A model generated the notes under the pieces. That model saw only the letters and a program-made list of their open reading frames with translations. It was not told the DNA's origin and did no database searches. From positions 14,590,029-14,654,028 of the forward strand of contig CM075942.1 in the NCBI GenBank assembly GCA_038030265.1: DNA of 64,000 nt, read 5' to 3'. The translations under genes and the position numbers were made by a program. The stretch's first letter is position 1. Every line of letters starts with the position of its first letter. This DNA comes from Corythucha ciliata (taxonomy: Eukaryota; Arthropoda; Insecta; Hemiptera; Tingidae). Below, in pieces: positions 23,280-36,334 of this stretch.

Positions 23280-24300
23280 AACGAAACTGTTTACAGTTTG
23301 GCTATTTTTAGGGCACGAATCGTCTGCGCTTTTGCCATTTCATAGTGCGAAGCCTCAGATTGGCCATTTTTGAAGCACGAATAGTATGTATCGCCATTTT
23401 CCTGGCATGAATGGCCCGTTTAGCCATTTTCAGGGTTTGATTAGCCAGTCATTAGATTTCATGGCGCGATGGTGGTAAATTTATCCAATCCTGAAAGTGC
23501 GCGTAACTAACGTCACGCCGGGAATTGGTAAGGTGGGGACGGCCCTTGTCCGGTACGCAAACGCTGCAGTGGTCAGTTTATCGTTTTTATGGCGCGAATA
23601 GCCATGCTTGGCCATTTTTTCGGTATTTTGAAGACGCGAATTGTCATTAACACTATCTGAAACCTCTGTAGAACGCAAATTATTTGTTTGGCCCTTTTTA
23701 CAGCGTGAATTACCTTTACGAGTATGGCATTTTTAGGGCGTCAATAGCCAGTTTTCCTATTTTTAGGGCACGAATCCGTCTGGACAAGGTCATTTCTATG
23801 ATGTGAATAGTCATTGCCATTTCAGGGCCCTAATTGTAAGTACGGCTCAATTTTCAGAGCAGGAGTTGCCAGTTTAGCCATTTCATACTTGCGAATGGTC
23901 AGTTTGGCCATTTTCAGGGCCAGAATAACTTTTTCGAGGCAGTTCCAGGGCGCGAATCGTCAGTTTACTCATTTTTAGTCACGTTTGACCATATTTGGAT
24001 TGGAGATATCCAGTTTGGCCCTTTTTAGCGCATAAATAATCAGTTTAGTCTTTAGCCATTTTCAGGATGGGAACCATCAGACCTTTTTAGCGGCTGCACA
24101 AGTCAGTCGGTTTAGCCATTTTTAGGCGGCTTGAATTAAGTTTGGCAATTTTTAGAGCGGGAATCGCCAGTTTGAATATTTGTATGGTGCAATTAGCCAG
24201 TTTAGCCATTTTGGGGCGCGAGTATAGCCAGTTTAACCATTTTCATGGTGGTGATAGCTAGTTTAGCCATTTTTAGGCATCGAATAGTCTAACCATTTAT
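23280..24300. repeat. Degenerate ~30-bp-period array (family B)
   Basis: Around 30 diverged units built on AGTTTAGCCATTTTTAG followed by GGCGCGAATAGCC. Measured spacings near 24199, 24230 and 24260 are 31 and 30 bases. A closely matching piece occurs at 10095-10190. Non-coding. Confidence 0.75.
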
Positions 24301-25670
24301 GTAGCAGGGTGAAGCACACAATCCTTCGAGCGAATCCTTAAACCACGTCTTTATAAGCTTGGCCAAACGCGAGCTTTTCGCGTTGTCGTTGTTTTCAGTC
24401 GATGACATTTTACTCATTTTGATTTATTTTTCTTTCGTTTTCCAGGTGAAATTTAATGGCATTTTTCTCGCACAAGGCTAAAAACTGCCCTAGTTACCTA
24501 ACGTCTGATAAGATTCGTGAGTATAAAACATTATTATGTCATTTTTTCTAGTATTTCATTAAAATAGGACCAACTGCGGGCATCGCCTTCAAGAAACGGT
24601 GTAAAAATTCGCCAACCCTACCCCAAAAGTATGTATCAGGAGGAGGGGGTGTCTGGACACATTTGAATTACTTGGTGCACGCTACAATATTATGTTTCAT
24701 CTTTAGACAAGCTTGTCAGCCATTTCTTGCCACTGGCACTGGGTGTACGGCAGTGGCGTCGGGAGGGGGACAAGGCTAATCGGGCTCGTTAGTAGTTATT
24801 TGTGTGATGGATAGGCAAGGTAATTAAGTGCACTACATGCACGAATGAATTTCAATGAATTAAAATGCCTCGGAAAATACTTTAATAATAATGTATTGAT
24901 TACTATTTAACCGGAGGTTTGATCAAATAGTCGAAGTCCAGTGGCGGCAGGCTTGGATTCAGCAATTGGAAGAATTAAAAAGAGGTTTTCCGGCTGAAAA
25001 GTTTTCCGTTAAAACTTCTTCTCCCTCTCCCAACCCTCCCCCCATTACACCCCTCATCAGACTAAATTGTTTTCTCTCTTCCACACAGCAAAAAAACCGC
25101 AAACTGCGTGAGAATCTGCTGCTGACCGATTTCGATCCCCCTTAATGGACGCTCTTTCAATCCGACCCCGAGCGCCCCCCCCCCACTGTACCCATCAATA
25201 CTTTTTTCAGTCATTCTTCTTCTTTTTTTTATCTTCTTATATAAATCGACCATTTATCAATATTATTATCTCTTCGACTCGTCAGAAGAGGCCTAATTTT
25301 CATTATAAGCGACCCTCTTCCCATTCCCGCGCAGGACATCACCCGATAGCGTTTTTGATTCCTCCTCCCATCATCGTAAATAAATAAAGGAAAATGAGGA
25401 GACTCATCAGCCTCGTCCTGATAATGACTTTTTTTTCTTAAAAACAAAAACGAAAAATTAATTACCTTGACATAATATGTAACACTCACGGTATCATCAG
25501 ACAGCAAATAAACATGGTGAGCAGTACAGTAGCGACTGGTTTCCTCTAACGCTGTGGAGCGCAATGAACAAGATTTACTGCGCATTGTAATTTAAATTTA
25601 TAGAGAGCAACTGATAAAAAAAGTCAGTTTAATTCTTTATTTGACAGAATAGGAAATTAAATGGTTAATA
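24301..25670. other. Intergenic, no gene seen
   Basis: Contains the second copy of the 41-bp block (24682-24722) and a C run near 25180. No convincing coding frame. Confidence 0.4.
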
Positions 25671-25842
25671 AGCTATGTCTCCGCTTGTGCCTTTTCGCGT
25701 GCGTCAGAGGCACGCGTCAGAGCGCACGATGTGTTGAACGTGAGTAATTGTATGCACAGCTCAGACGCATGAATTGTTGAAAGTTGAAAAGGCGTGTTGA
25801 CTTGAAAGAGGAAGACGAAAGCGTACATGAGGAGACATAGCT
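25671..25842. mobile_element. MITE-like element, 172 bp
   Basis: AGCTATGTCTCC at the left is the exact complement of GGAGACATAGCT at the right, and the arms extend imperfectly to about 30 bases (CTTTTCG with CGAAAG). It is flanked by ATA/TA on both sides. Non-coding. Confidence 0.75.
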
Positions 25843-28800
25843 ATAGGGTCAACGTTTATGGTAGTTTGTCGGTTTTTTACAGCGTGTTTCGAGTATGTAC
25901 ATGTATAAAATTAAAGAACGCACGGAAGTGAATTAAATAAAATAAGTACCTAAATTGATATCAAACCTCCTCCTCAGCACAGTAGACCCTGACTCATGGG
26001 GTTTGAGTGTCAAAATGGTCGGCCCTCCAGTGATGTGCTCTTCTCGTCGGTGAAAACCCGCAAGGCCTTATTCGTCCTTCATATCGACCCAAAATGTCGC
26101 CTTTGAGAACGTTCCAGTCGATTCCGATGTTCTCTGAGGTTGGACTGTGAGTCGCTGAGGATAGGCAGAGATAGGCGCGTGTTGGAATGAATCACCCGTG
26201 AATTGCGCCCCGGGAAGTATTACGCCGCACTGAAAATAAAGGGTTCTTTCAGGGTTGCTAATATTATACTTGGATATACACCAGAAATTGACTAAGTAAA
26301 ACATTTTTAAAGGGTGGAGCACTTCGTCTAAAATTCCATTTCAGAGAATTTTAACGAATAGTCCAAGGGTTTCCCCATATAAGAAGGTAAACACTACAGA
26401 GGGAGCGGAATTTATGGAGAGTGGTGGGGATGGAGACTCTTGACGGGACTCTCGGGACACTCCTTGTTAGTAGAACCATAGGAAAGCTCTCAACTCGGCA
26501 AATAGCCAACAAAAAAAAGGCTTAACCCTATCGATTTCGATCTAATGTTTTCCTCGCCGATACCACTACTAAACTGTAACAATTCAACTGTTTTCCTCGC
26601 TCTCTATTTCTCTATGTAACACGTTCCGCAATAGTTTTTTGGCGGTGCGAACAAACCTTCTTTTTGAATTTTTCATTTGTGTTCCTGGCACCCCGCTCCT
26701 TCATCACGGAGCCCTTCTTCATCATCGATCTTTCGGGAGAACGCCCCCCCCCTCCCCGGAACCACATTAGTTTCACGCCATCAATGGCTGCTTACAGCCC
26801 GTTTTTGGGTCCGATAAATAAGGCTCAAGTGCAAGATTTTAAGAGGGCTTCGGTGGTTAGGGGGAAAAGGCCGTCACTCTTGCCACCAATCACCCAAAAT
26901 TAATACCCAAACCACAGCATACATATGGACGTCAAAAACCTAAATCACGAATTCCCTTCAAAAACAGGAAAACTAGTGCTGAAAAAGTGTAAAAGGTAGG
27001 GGGGGGGGCTCTCATTATGCGGACAAACTAATTATAACCCCCCTCCCTGTTATCCCTGCTTATTAATAATGCTGGAAGAGCTATGAGGTGTCTCGATCTG
27101 CGCGCCCACAACTAATTAACACGCGGATACCTCATGAATAGCGCATGTTTAGCCAAACAATCTCAAGTAGAGTCACACACACCGCCCCCTTACCCATTCA
27201 TGGCAAACAAACGTCGCATCGGCTTCTTTACCTTTAGTGTTTATCACTCAACGCCCTCGTAATTTACACCCGCAGAAACTTATCCACTTTCCCCCCAGCC
27301 TCACCCCTCGCCATAACACAAATTCTCTCGCAGTTGTTTCACGAACCGCAAAAACTTATAAACGCGTTCAAATCAAGCGCCAGGAGTGGAGAGAGGCTTG
27401 AAAATAAGTGGCAAACTTCCTTCGCGTAACTCCAACCCTCGACCCACCACCTCGCCTGTACAACTTTTCTTTTTCAGAGTTTTAGGTAAACTTTCGCTCG
27501 ATATTGGTTCAAAGAGTGAGTAGGGGTGGGGGTGGATCCACTTCACGTTCTCCCTTTTGAACTGTAGCTTGAGTCAACAACTCGTGACTGTTTATTTAAG
27601 ATTTTTGAGCCTGGACCTATTAAACGTTTTTAACACTTGAAATACGCCCATTTAGACATTTCTAATGCTTTCTTCCAAGGTAATTTTAATCAGCTTTAAT
27701 CAGTGTGGGGGGGGGGGGCGACGCCAAGGTGGAGACGGAGGCTTTGCTCTGCAATCGAAATAATAGCCCGCACAACACCAGGTGTTATGCGGAAAGTTGC
27801 CTACCCACTCACGACTTCGTTTTTTTTTTTAAACTGCTTGGGCGATATGGCGGAAACCACATACAGCAGCGGTAGGGAGACTGGTAAATTCGGCCCCCAA
27901 AACGATAGGTTTGGGCGGTGTGGGGGGAGGGGGACTTCGATTCCACAAGAAACATAATTTCACGGCAAACTCAACGGTTGGACGATTAAACCAAAGCAAA
28001 ATTGGTAATTTAACCCTTTGAAGTCCAGCCCAAGTGGTTGTTGTCAGTTACGTGGGTCGAATTGTAAGGTCCCTCTTCCCAACCCATCAGCTCTGCTGAA
28101 ATAGTACGGTCCTGGGCTGAAGGTTTTTAATGTTTTAATTATAATTTGCCGTTTTATAATAGCGAGGAAGAGTTTTAACGGGAGTTTATAGACTGTTCTG
28201 AATAGTGTGGTGGGAGGGAGGAGCATTCTCGATTTCATCGGATTATAAATTCAATTCCAACAATCTTAAAACTCTATACATAAGAGCATAGAGCTTCAGC
28301 TTTTATCTTCTCCCGATTCATAATAATCCCCCCCCCCCGCCAACAGACCACCATTCAACCATCTCAAGAATCTCTCACAATACAGTCGGAAAATTTACCG
28401 TCGGGGAAAACAGCCTCAAATAAAGAGACTTCCGAGAGAGATTTACACTTGAAATACACTCTACTCTAGTTCTCAGACGAGTCCACCCCCCTTCCCACTA
28501 CCGGTCGCCTTGCGATATCTTTCAACTACCGTCGATATCTTTACGGACAAAGAAAAACTTTAAAACGACGGATTTTGGATGAAAGAAGTGGTGGGGAGTG
28601 GGGGCGGTGGAACTGAAAGGGGAAAACTTGTCTTTTGAGAGCGAGACGGAATTTATTTTTATCGTCTACCAGAGTTTATTGCATATCGCTGGAGGAATTC
28701 AAATTTATTCGTGAATGCTTTTAGCGGTGGAAAATACAAAGGCGCCGAAAAAAATCTCTCAAAAATCGTCGCAAATGTTGCGCTCGTAACTGGACAATTT

Positions 28801-31800
28801 TGGCTCTAAAAACTGCTTTAATGGGACCAAAAACTGTCAGTTCAATCCCACGCTTACCTCCAAACCCCTCTCCCCCTTCAGAAAAGAAAAAGCCACACAC
28901 TTCCATTCGACACACTCCACTCGGTCAGGCTGGCAATCTTCCAACGACATTTGAGTGCCTAAATCTCGGAGACCGTTACTGGGGCGCGTTCAAGTTGGGG
29001 GGAGAGGGGGATTGAGTGTTGAGGAAAACATCTGCGGCTTTTTCGATTGAGTTTCCGTCCACCCTATACCACCCTTCAAAGGTTGTACTTTCTGACGCAT
29101 CGCCCTAGGCTTTTTTTTAACAAAGTCACAAAACGGCAGGCAATTGCCCACATAAGATCTGGTGTTGTACGGGCTACTCTTGCTATTGCCGAACAAAGCC
29201 TTAGTCCGGTGAATGGTCGCCAGCGAACGACGCCAACGAGGTTCGTAGGGTCATGTCGTGTATGAGGGGGGGGGGAGGATTTACGCTCTTATTCCGCGCA
29301 GGACCCAATTTCACGGGGTTTTTCTTGCAACAATTTATGGCTAAAACTAAGTCAGTTCTCTTACGAAAGCCAATGTTGGCTTCACGAATTCACGCGAAAA
29401 CTCAATTTTGGTCTGGCTCATTCAAAAACAATTTCGACGGTTTTTTTTGGCTCCAAGGCAGATAGAGCAAGTGGAGTCAATGAGTTTCAAGGTTGAACCC
29501 CCCCCCCGGTATGCTGAAGCCCTTAAAAGTTTATTCATTGCACAGAGGCAGAGAGGGTGGACGTGCACGACGTCCAGCAGTCAGATCGTTCCTGGTTGCT
29601 ATCAAGGCAGTCAACCATCTGAAGGACTAAAGTACAGGGTTCAGGTGCCCCTAGAGCGGAGTGGCTTTTTTCACGGTGCGGGGCGGGGAAGGGGAATTGG
29701 TGCTGCGACGTTCGTGTTGCCTGCCTGCCTGTTCGAATCAACATCGGCGGAAAATGAGGTGGAGCCTTTTCCTGGTCGAGTTTCCTTACAGCAACTCAGA
29801 CAACCCAATAAACGACAGGCCTTGAGAATCCAGCGGCGGACCAAGAGCATTTGGCAGCCGGGGCAGTAACATCGAATGCCCCCCCCCCTTCGCAGATAAC
29901 CACCATTTTTACTGCGTCAAAATTACTCATTTGAAATGAATCGGATGTAAACCTGTAATTTTTGCCTAATGCGCCAAGTCTGACAACACCCTGGACCTGT
30001 ATTTGTTACTCCCAAAGCGGCTTGCGAGCACTGATGAAGGATTTTTACTCCGACGACGGACAAATTTTACAGTTTTTTCGTGTTTTTCAATGGCATGGTC
30101 AATCAAAGCGAATAAAATTGCCTGTCCACGCAAATCCATCCTGATCACAGGGGGCGAATTTCAGGTCTGTCAGTTTTTGATTCTCTCAGCTTTCAGATCT
30201 TGTCCAGATAACAGACCAATTCTTCTTCCCAAAACCCCGTTCAGCCCCCACCCCCACCCCATTATCGTTACTCCAGTGCCTCGCTGAGCCACTCAAAACT
30301 CGAGAAAAACGGCTGACCACATTGCGAAGCGCTCATTTCCGACCATGTCAAGTGCCACCAAAGTGCGTTTGCAGCCCAGGTCAGGTTGTATTATGTATGA
30401 TCATAAATCCTCATAAACTGAAGATTACACTTCAAAACTGTCAATGGCCTGCAAAAGCCTAATTGACCAGAGAAACATGTAATTTGACTTCCAGCACGTC
30501 ACTGAACCCTAAAATCCGAATGGTTTGTTAAAGGCAATCAATTGGCGTCAACTTTTAAGATGGAATCATAAGTTTTACGGTGGGAGAACCTAATTGGTGA
30601 AGGCCTGCAGGCTTGAGGCCTGTCATTAAATCACAGGAGCTCTCGAATTTGTTCTCTTCGACCGATAAACTTCTCAGTTTCTCAAGACTCGTAAGTTTTG
30701 AGAATCACAGGGAGAGGCAAGAAAGCCTCCTATTCCTTCCACGTTAATTAAAGGGAAAGACGGTGAGCAAGAAGTGAGGTAGCGCTATGATTCGATTTCA
30801 CCGAAACGCAATTAATAATCTGCACTCGCTCCCCCCCTCTTCTCTCACCACACGACCACAACACACTAACCACACCATTCCTGCCGTCGAGAAAGATCGA
30901 CCAAGCGTTGTTATTGGAAGAACAGTGTCAAAGTTGAACTATAAACTAGAGTAAGGGTGTGAGTGTCTCACGAAACTCAAAAGCTTTGACGCCTTCAACG
31001 AACCGAGTGAATCTTCAAACAATTTTGATTTGTTGAATAATACCTTTGACAACCTTTTTCGTTGAGTGTATTCCTTACAAACTGACTTTCATCACGGGAT
31101 GCTTTTAGCCCACTTCAGTCTCTCTCTCACACACAGACACTTCCTTTTCGTTTCAATCTTTGCGGTGTGACTGCGAGGAAAGAAAGCGGTAAAAGGGGAG
31201 GGACCCCCGGGTGTCGAGTTACTGACAGGTTGAGTATACCGCAGAGCAGAGGCTATGAGATAAGAGATTGTAACAAAAGGAGCTAATAAAAGTGATGAGA
31301 GTCCTTAAAACTGTGGCGTCGACAAAAGAAGGTGATAATGGTGAGGGAGGGGGACACGAAGCGATAGGTGGCCGTTATAAATGGTAAAGGAATGGAGTGG
31401 GTGGGGAAGGGAAAGGTTCAGCGTGAATGAATGGATCGAATGGTGGGCGAAATGGGAGCATCAATGTGGATATCTTCTCTCTTTTAGTGAAAATGTTTGT
31501 CGGAGATATTTCACGCGAAGAATAAAGGACCCACCGATTCCATTTCAAGAGCCCTCGACACATCAAACCCGCTCAATTTCCTATTATAAAATTATTCAAA
31601 CTGCCACCTTTTCGTGGAAGCAATTATCGTAAAGCGTGAACAGATTCCACATTTTTACGACGGTTTCATTCCACCGTCCCCTTTGGTGCGAAAACACCAA
31701 GTTTTCTTGATGGCAGTGACAGTCTGTGAGAGGGGGAGGGGAGAATGACCATTCCCTTTCCACCTTTTCACACTAAATATCTCCGATATTGTCCGAATTG

Positions 31801-32149
31801 TCCGATTGAATCCAAGGCGGGTGGACATATTTTGCATTTTTTCATAGCCACATATTTAATGGAACTCTGCTCTGGAATAATTCTGTGTGAACGTTGGCAA
31901 GGTTTTCGCCTTGCAGAAGAGAGTAGTTCAGATTCTGAGCGGACTGAGGCCTCGAGAATCCTGTAGGAACGCGTTTAAAGATCACGCCGTCATGACCATG
32001 TTCGCTTTTCAGTGCCTGTGCCTTGCACATGTTGCCGGCGAGGCGCCCAGAGGGAATGAACTCTCTCCGGTCCTTCCGACTGGCCAAAACCTCTAATAGC
32101 GATGTCATTCAACACATTACACAAGTTTAGTGCCGCGTCCTTTCCATAA
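25843..32149. other. Long intergenic stretch, no gene seen
   Basis: Six kilobases with many G or C runs (for example near 26746, 27000, 27705, 28330, 29267, 29500, 29880) and traces of the family D ~30-bp repeat at about 29310-29460. The longest open frame (29408-29869) crosses a C run and has no motif, so I do not call it. No RNA gene recognised. Confidence 0.4.
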
Positions 32150-32231
32150 CATATGTTTCAATTCAGAGAGGACGGGTGGAAAAACTTACACCACACTAGT
32201 GTATTGCATTGAATGGAAAACGCCATAGTTG
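32150..32231. mobile_element. Truncated relative of the 32.8-kb MITE
   Basis: ACATATGTT, then GACGGGTGGAAA, then GAATGGAAAACGCCATA match the central and right parts of the element at 32818-32966. The left arm is missing. Confidence 0.5.
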
Positions 32232-32407
32232 CATCAGTATATGGTGACTAAACTGTACAATGTCCAGCCCAACGAATTTAAACATATGCCTCTCACGCGG
32301 ATCCAGAAAAAAAAATTCTAGTCAACAACGGTCTGTACGTTCAAATGAATTTTTCGATTTGTTTTTTAAATATTATATTGACGTTTTAATGCCTAGCGGC
32401 GATAACA

Positions 32408-32463
32408 ATAAACTATTATTATTACTATTATTATTATTATTATTATTATTATTGTTATTAATG
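32408..32463. repeat. (ATT)n microsatellite
   Basis: About 17 triplets of TTA/ATT with two interruptions. Confidence 0.95.
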
Positions 32464-32817
32464 ATTCTGGCGAGACCGACCAATTTTGCAGGCGAAACGA
32501 GTTAATTTTGCTTGCAGAGAACGAGAAAAACAGCAACTACAACAAAAAAATCCTTGAGCCATGAAAGTTTTTACAATCAGTGTGACGTACATTTCTACAA
32601 GTTCGCTTTAGACATCACGTGAAACAATTGAAAATTATTCATTTGCAATGAAGTCCACGTAAGCAAGGCAAAACAGGCCTTTCTGTGGAGTAAGGCAAGG
32701 TGTGGATTTCTTGTGGTGAAAGCTCGGACCGAGTAGCTCGCCCTAAGCTAGCCCCTTTTGATTCTGGAAAATCATAAAGAATGGTCATTCAAGTTCCAAA
32801 ATCATTATTGTTATTTA

Positions 32818-32966
32818 ATAGCGTTTTCCATTTACATAAAATTCTGCTCTAGAGCAGTTCATTTCCACTCGTCCTCCCCGAATTAAGACATATGTTAATG
32901 AAGAAGACGGGTGGAAATTATTTGCTCTGGAGCAGAATTTTAAGTAAATGGAAAACGCTATAACTC
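32818..32966. mobile_element. MITE-like hairpin, ~149 bp
   Basis: ATAGCGTTTTCCATTTAC at the left pairs with GTAAATGGAAAACGCTAT at the right. Pairing continues through AAAATTCTGCTC and TTTCCAC for about 55 bases, so nearly the whole element folds back. Confidence 0.85.
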
Positions 32967-33354
32967 ACCTAACAGTTCGAGTTATTCTTTCGTGCGCGGT
33001 GCGACTGTTTGATATGTCACGCCAATAGACAAACGACTGTCATAAATATGGAAACCGCGAGAGGTTGATTTTTTATTTTCGCTTTAATTCGAAATACCCT
33101 ACAGCTTCTTTCCTAGGTATTTTATTACGGGAGATAAAATATTGGAAAAACAGATTTGATTGACGTCGTAGCTGCTTATCACGAAAATGGTAAAGAGGGG
33201 ATGAAAAGGTTCAATGACGTCGGTTTTAATGCACCCCCTCGTTCATCGCTCGCCCAGAGCTAGCGGTTATTCAGCAACTCTCAAGCCGGGGCGGTTTTAT
33301 GCGGGGCGATAGGGGCGATCGGGGGATCCCCGATTTCATGAAGATTTTTTCATG

Positions 33355-35096
33355 AACGTGTCTCTCACATATGAGGGCGTAATTTGTGGTTCAGAGCCGA
33401 TCCATAAGACCAACATGGTGGTCGTAATTCGAGCTGATTTCCAATAATTACAATATTTCATACGTTCCGACCTATTTCTCACTCGCTAGCTTAAATAAGT
33501 GTCTCCAGTCAAAAATTGTCGTCATCGGGCTTCAAGTAAAACTCCTTCATGTGCAATATTGAATTTCTAACGAAAGAATCGAAATATTTATGCATGACTA
33601 ATTCAGAAATAATTTGAGCAAGGATTTGGCTTTTCCAAGGGGGCATTTGCATCCTAGTTAGAATCCCCCCCCCCCGCGCACTTTTCCACGTTTTCCAACA
33701 GACGTGTACTAAGATACGGAACCTAATTGAAATATAGAATAGGATGCACAATTTTTATAATCATATTAAAAACGTTTTATATTTAACCATTGAAAAATGT
33801 CAATAAAGTAATAATTTCAAAATCTGGCTCCCTAAAATGCCGGATACGTTTAGAAACTCTCATTAGGTAACGTTATTAAGCTATTTGAAAAGCCGTGATG
33901 TTAAATTTACCATCGAATCTTAAAATTACAGCGGTACTGGTATTTCGCTGTTTCAACACCCATCCGAAGATTGTGAAGGTTCAGCAGAGCAAGGGCAGAT
34001 CCGAGACCTCTCTCAGAGGGGGGGGGGGATTAAACACGTTCTCCCCACAAGTACAACCCCAAAATCTACACACCACTCCCCTTCCCTACGTTTTGAGAGA
34101 TTTTCCAATCCCGCTGGGGGGGGGGGGTAATTCTTCTGTTACCCCCCCCCCCTCCTTGAAACCACCTACGCAGCACAGCCTTTAAAGCAGGTGCAAAAAA
34201 CCGGGAAGAAGCTAGAAGCTCTGCTGAGTTACTATACTGAGGTTCACACTGTTCTTGCTCAGAAAGTAGCACCACATATCCCAACATTTCACGGTCTTGA
34301 ACAGATCTGGAATCGCCATAAAATTTTCATGGAGTATCAGCATGATGGAAACGTCTTTGCAAAAGAAAACGAATGGTGTCAACATGTTTCTCAGGTAAGC
34401 AAAACTGAATCAGAAATCGACATCAGTGCACAGCGTGGAATTTCCTGGGCTGCCCATCATGCAAATAATGTAGTTATAGAAGGGCTTAATTCACCAATGA
34501 CCACGTCCACAGCATTGCTTCCTCTCTCACGCCATCGAAAATCTATCGATGTGTTGAGTCCGGGCCGGACTCCAGTTATAACTTTCGATCAACCTCTGTT
34601 CAAAATCACCAAAGATATTCATTGGAATTGGCCAGAAGCCTACAGTGAGGACAAGATTGTGGTTATGCTGGGTGGACTAGCACACATTAAGATGGCCCTA
34701 CTAAAAACTCTTGGCGATATGATCATGATGCGCAATATCATGGAAATTCCAACGAAACGCGCATGACAATGATCGAGTTGGGGGGGGGGGGTATTCTAAC
34801 TAGGATGCAAATGCCTTCTTGAAAAAGCCAAATGTTTCCTCACATTATTTCTGAATTAGTCATGCATAAAAAATATTTCGATTATTTCGTTAAAAATTCA
34901 ATATTGTACGTGAAGGAGTTTTATTTGAAGTCCGATGACAACAATTTTTGACTGGAGACAGTCGCGCGCGAGAAATAGGTCGGAAACGTATGAAATATTG
35001 TAATTATTGGAAATCAGCTCGAATTACGGCTGCCACATTGGTTTTATGGATCGGCTCTGAACCACAAATTACGCCCCCATATGTGAGAGACACGAC
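33355..35096. mobile_element. DNA-transposon-like unit with ~320-bp inverted repeats
   Basis: The left arm (33355-33672) and right arm (34780-35096) are inverted copies: CGTGTCTCTCACATATG at the outer left is answered by CATATGTGAGAGACACG at the outer right, and GCATTTGCATCCTAGTTAG at the inner left by CTAACTAGGATGCAAATGC at the inner right. Both arms end inward in C/G runs. The 1.1-kb interior carries three further G/C runs and an open frame at 34191-34766. I could not identify a superfamily from the ends or find a clear target duplication. Confidence 0.75.
34191..34766 (+). CDS. Uncharacterised protein fragment in a TIR element
   Basis: A 191-residue open frame begins after a TTTAAAGCAG that could be a splice acceptor. 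Its first codon is GTG, so this is probably an internal exon or a 5'-truncated gene. It contains ISWAAHHANN, then PVITFDQPLFKITK, then WNWPEAY, then VVMLGGLAHIKMALLKTLGD. This order (a DQPL motif, a WP motif, a GGL motif, then a LGD motif) resembles, from memory, a widespread repeat-associated metazoan protein of unknown function in which the protein continues much further. Here it stops soon after LGD. CAG|GTAAGC at 34392 is a strong donor, so part of the frame may be intron. Function unknown. Confidence 0.55.
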   Translation: MQKTGKKLEALLSYYTEVHTVLAQKVAPHIPTFHGLEQIWNRHKIFMEYQHDGNVFAKENEWCQHVSQVSKTESEIDISAQRGISWAAHHANNVVIEGLNSPMTTSTALLPLSRHRKSIDVLSPGRTPVITFDQPLFKITKDIHWNWPEAYSEDKIVVMLGGLAHIKMALLKTLGDMIMMRNIMEIPTKRA

Positions 35097-35404
35097 AAAT
35101 CATTTTTTATGTAAAGACGCGTAAAAGAAGCTGCTGCATGATCCACGTGCGGTATTAATTGATCGCTCCAATGGTTGTTTTCGAACTCAGGGCAGTGTAA
35201 TGTAGTTCTTAACAGCGCTTCAACCCGGAAAGAGTTTGAAAAAAGCGCTGAAACGGCGGAAATACTAAAATTTCCAACGACTATCTTGAATAACAGCCGT
35301 CCTATGCGATGTCGCGATTGCCTCCAATCTTAAAATCAACTAATCAGCCATCTAGAACACACCTGCAAAGTTTGAAAGCTCGACTCAAAAGTGCACGATT
35401 TTGC

Positions 35405-35970
35405 TATTTTTCTTGAATCTGCTCCTGGACTATTTGTTTTAGAAAGAGGAAAAAACCGCGAAATTGGTGTTTGAAATGGCCAATTCTGTTTTGAAGAAGC
35501 CGAATCCAAGACATTTGGTTACGGACCAGCGAATTTCCGAGGCGACATTGTCGTCTGAAAAGGCCAAAGTCACGCCATTTGGTTTTCAATTCGCCAAAAT
35601 TTGGTTTTGAAAGAGCCAAATCCTAAAAAATCGGTTTTCAAAGAGTGAAAATCCTCGAAATTAGGGTTTAAAGGAGCCAAGTTCACTAAATTGGGGTTTG
35701 AAAGAGCTAAAGTTCGTAAAATTGGTTTTTGAAAGAGGAAAACCACCAAAATTCTGGTTTAGGAAAGAGCAAACCCCACGATATCGGGGTTTGAAAAAGA
35801 AGAATTCGCAAAATTTAGTTTTATGAGAGCGAATGACCGCGAAATTGGGGTTCGGAAGAGCCGAACCAACAAAATTTTGTTTTGAGAGATAAAAAATCCT
35901 TAAAATTTGTATTTGAACGAGCGAAAATTAGATTCAGAATAGACTCAATTGCGATATTTCGTTTTTGAAA
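35405..35970. repeat. Degenerate ~30-bp-period array (family D)
   Basis: About 18 units built on AAATTGGTTTTTGAAAGAGC followed by CAAATCCNCG. Spacing at 35718, 35748 and 35779 is 30 and 31 bases. The same unit in reverse occurs at 10480-10930, and a short block lies at 40340-40510. Confidence 0.75.
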
Positions 35971-36334
35971 GATTCAAACGCGCAGGACCTGTTTTTTTGG
36001 TAGAATGTTCTGGATTCTAAGGCAGTATTCCAAGATTTTCTGTTATAATCAAATTGCCAGCACCACATTCGCTCAGATTCTTAAGCAGATATCAGGCACC
36101 GCAATATAAAATCCGGGTTTTGGGAAACAAAGACATGGACATTTCACATAGGAATTTGCGCTCTTTTGACTGTTAAATGATGAGAAGGCAATTGTGAGGA
36201 GATGCTTACGAGTCCATATACGAAACCATGCCGGCCATGTTAAAGCACTGCGTCGCCACTTGATCAACTGGTCGCGTACTTGGAATCTCCCTACAAGCTG
36301 TTTCAGACTATTTGCCTAACTCTTAAGATCGATT

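Noticed and set aside
29735..29750. GTTCGAATC-like box suggesting a tRNA gene
   Set aside because: I could not find matching acceptor and anticodon stems around it.
29408..29869. 153-aa open frame
   Set aside because: It crosses a C homopolymer and family D repeat traces, has no motif, and no splice or promoter evidence supports it.
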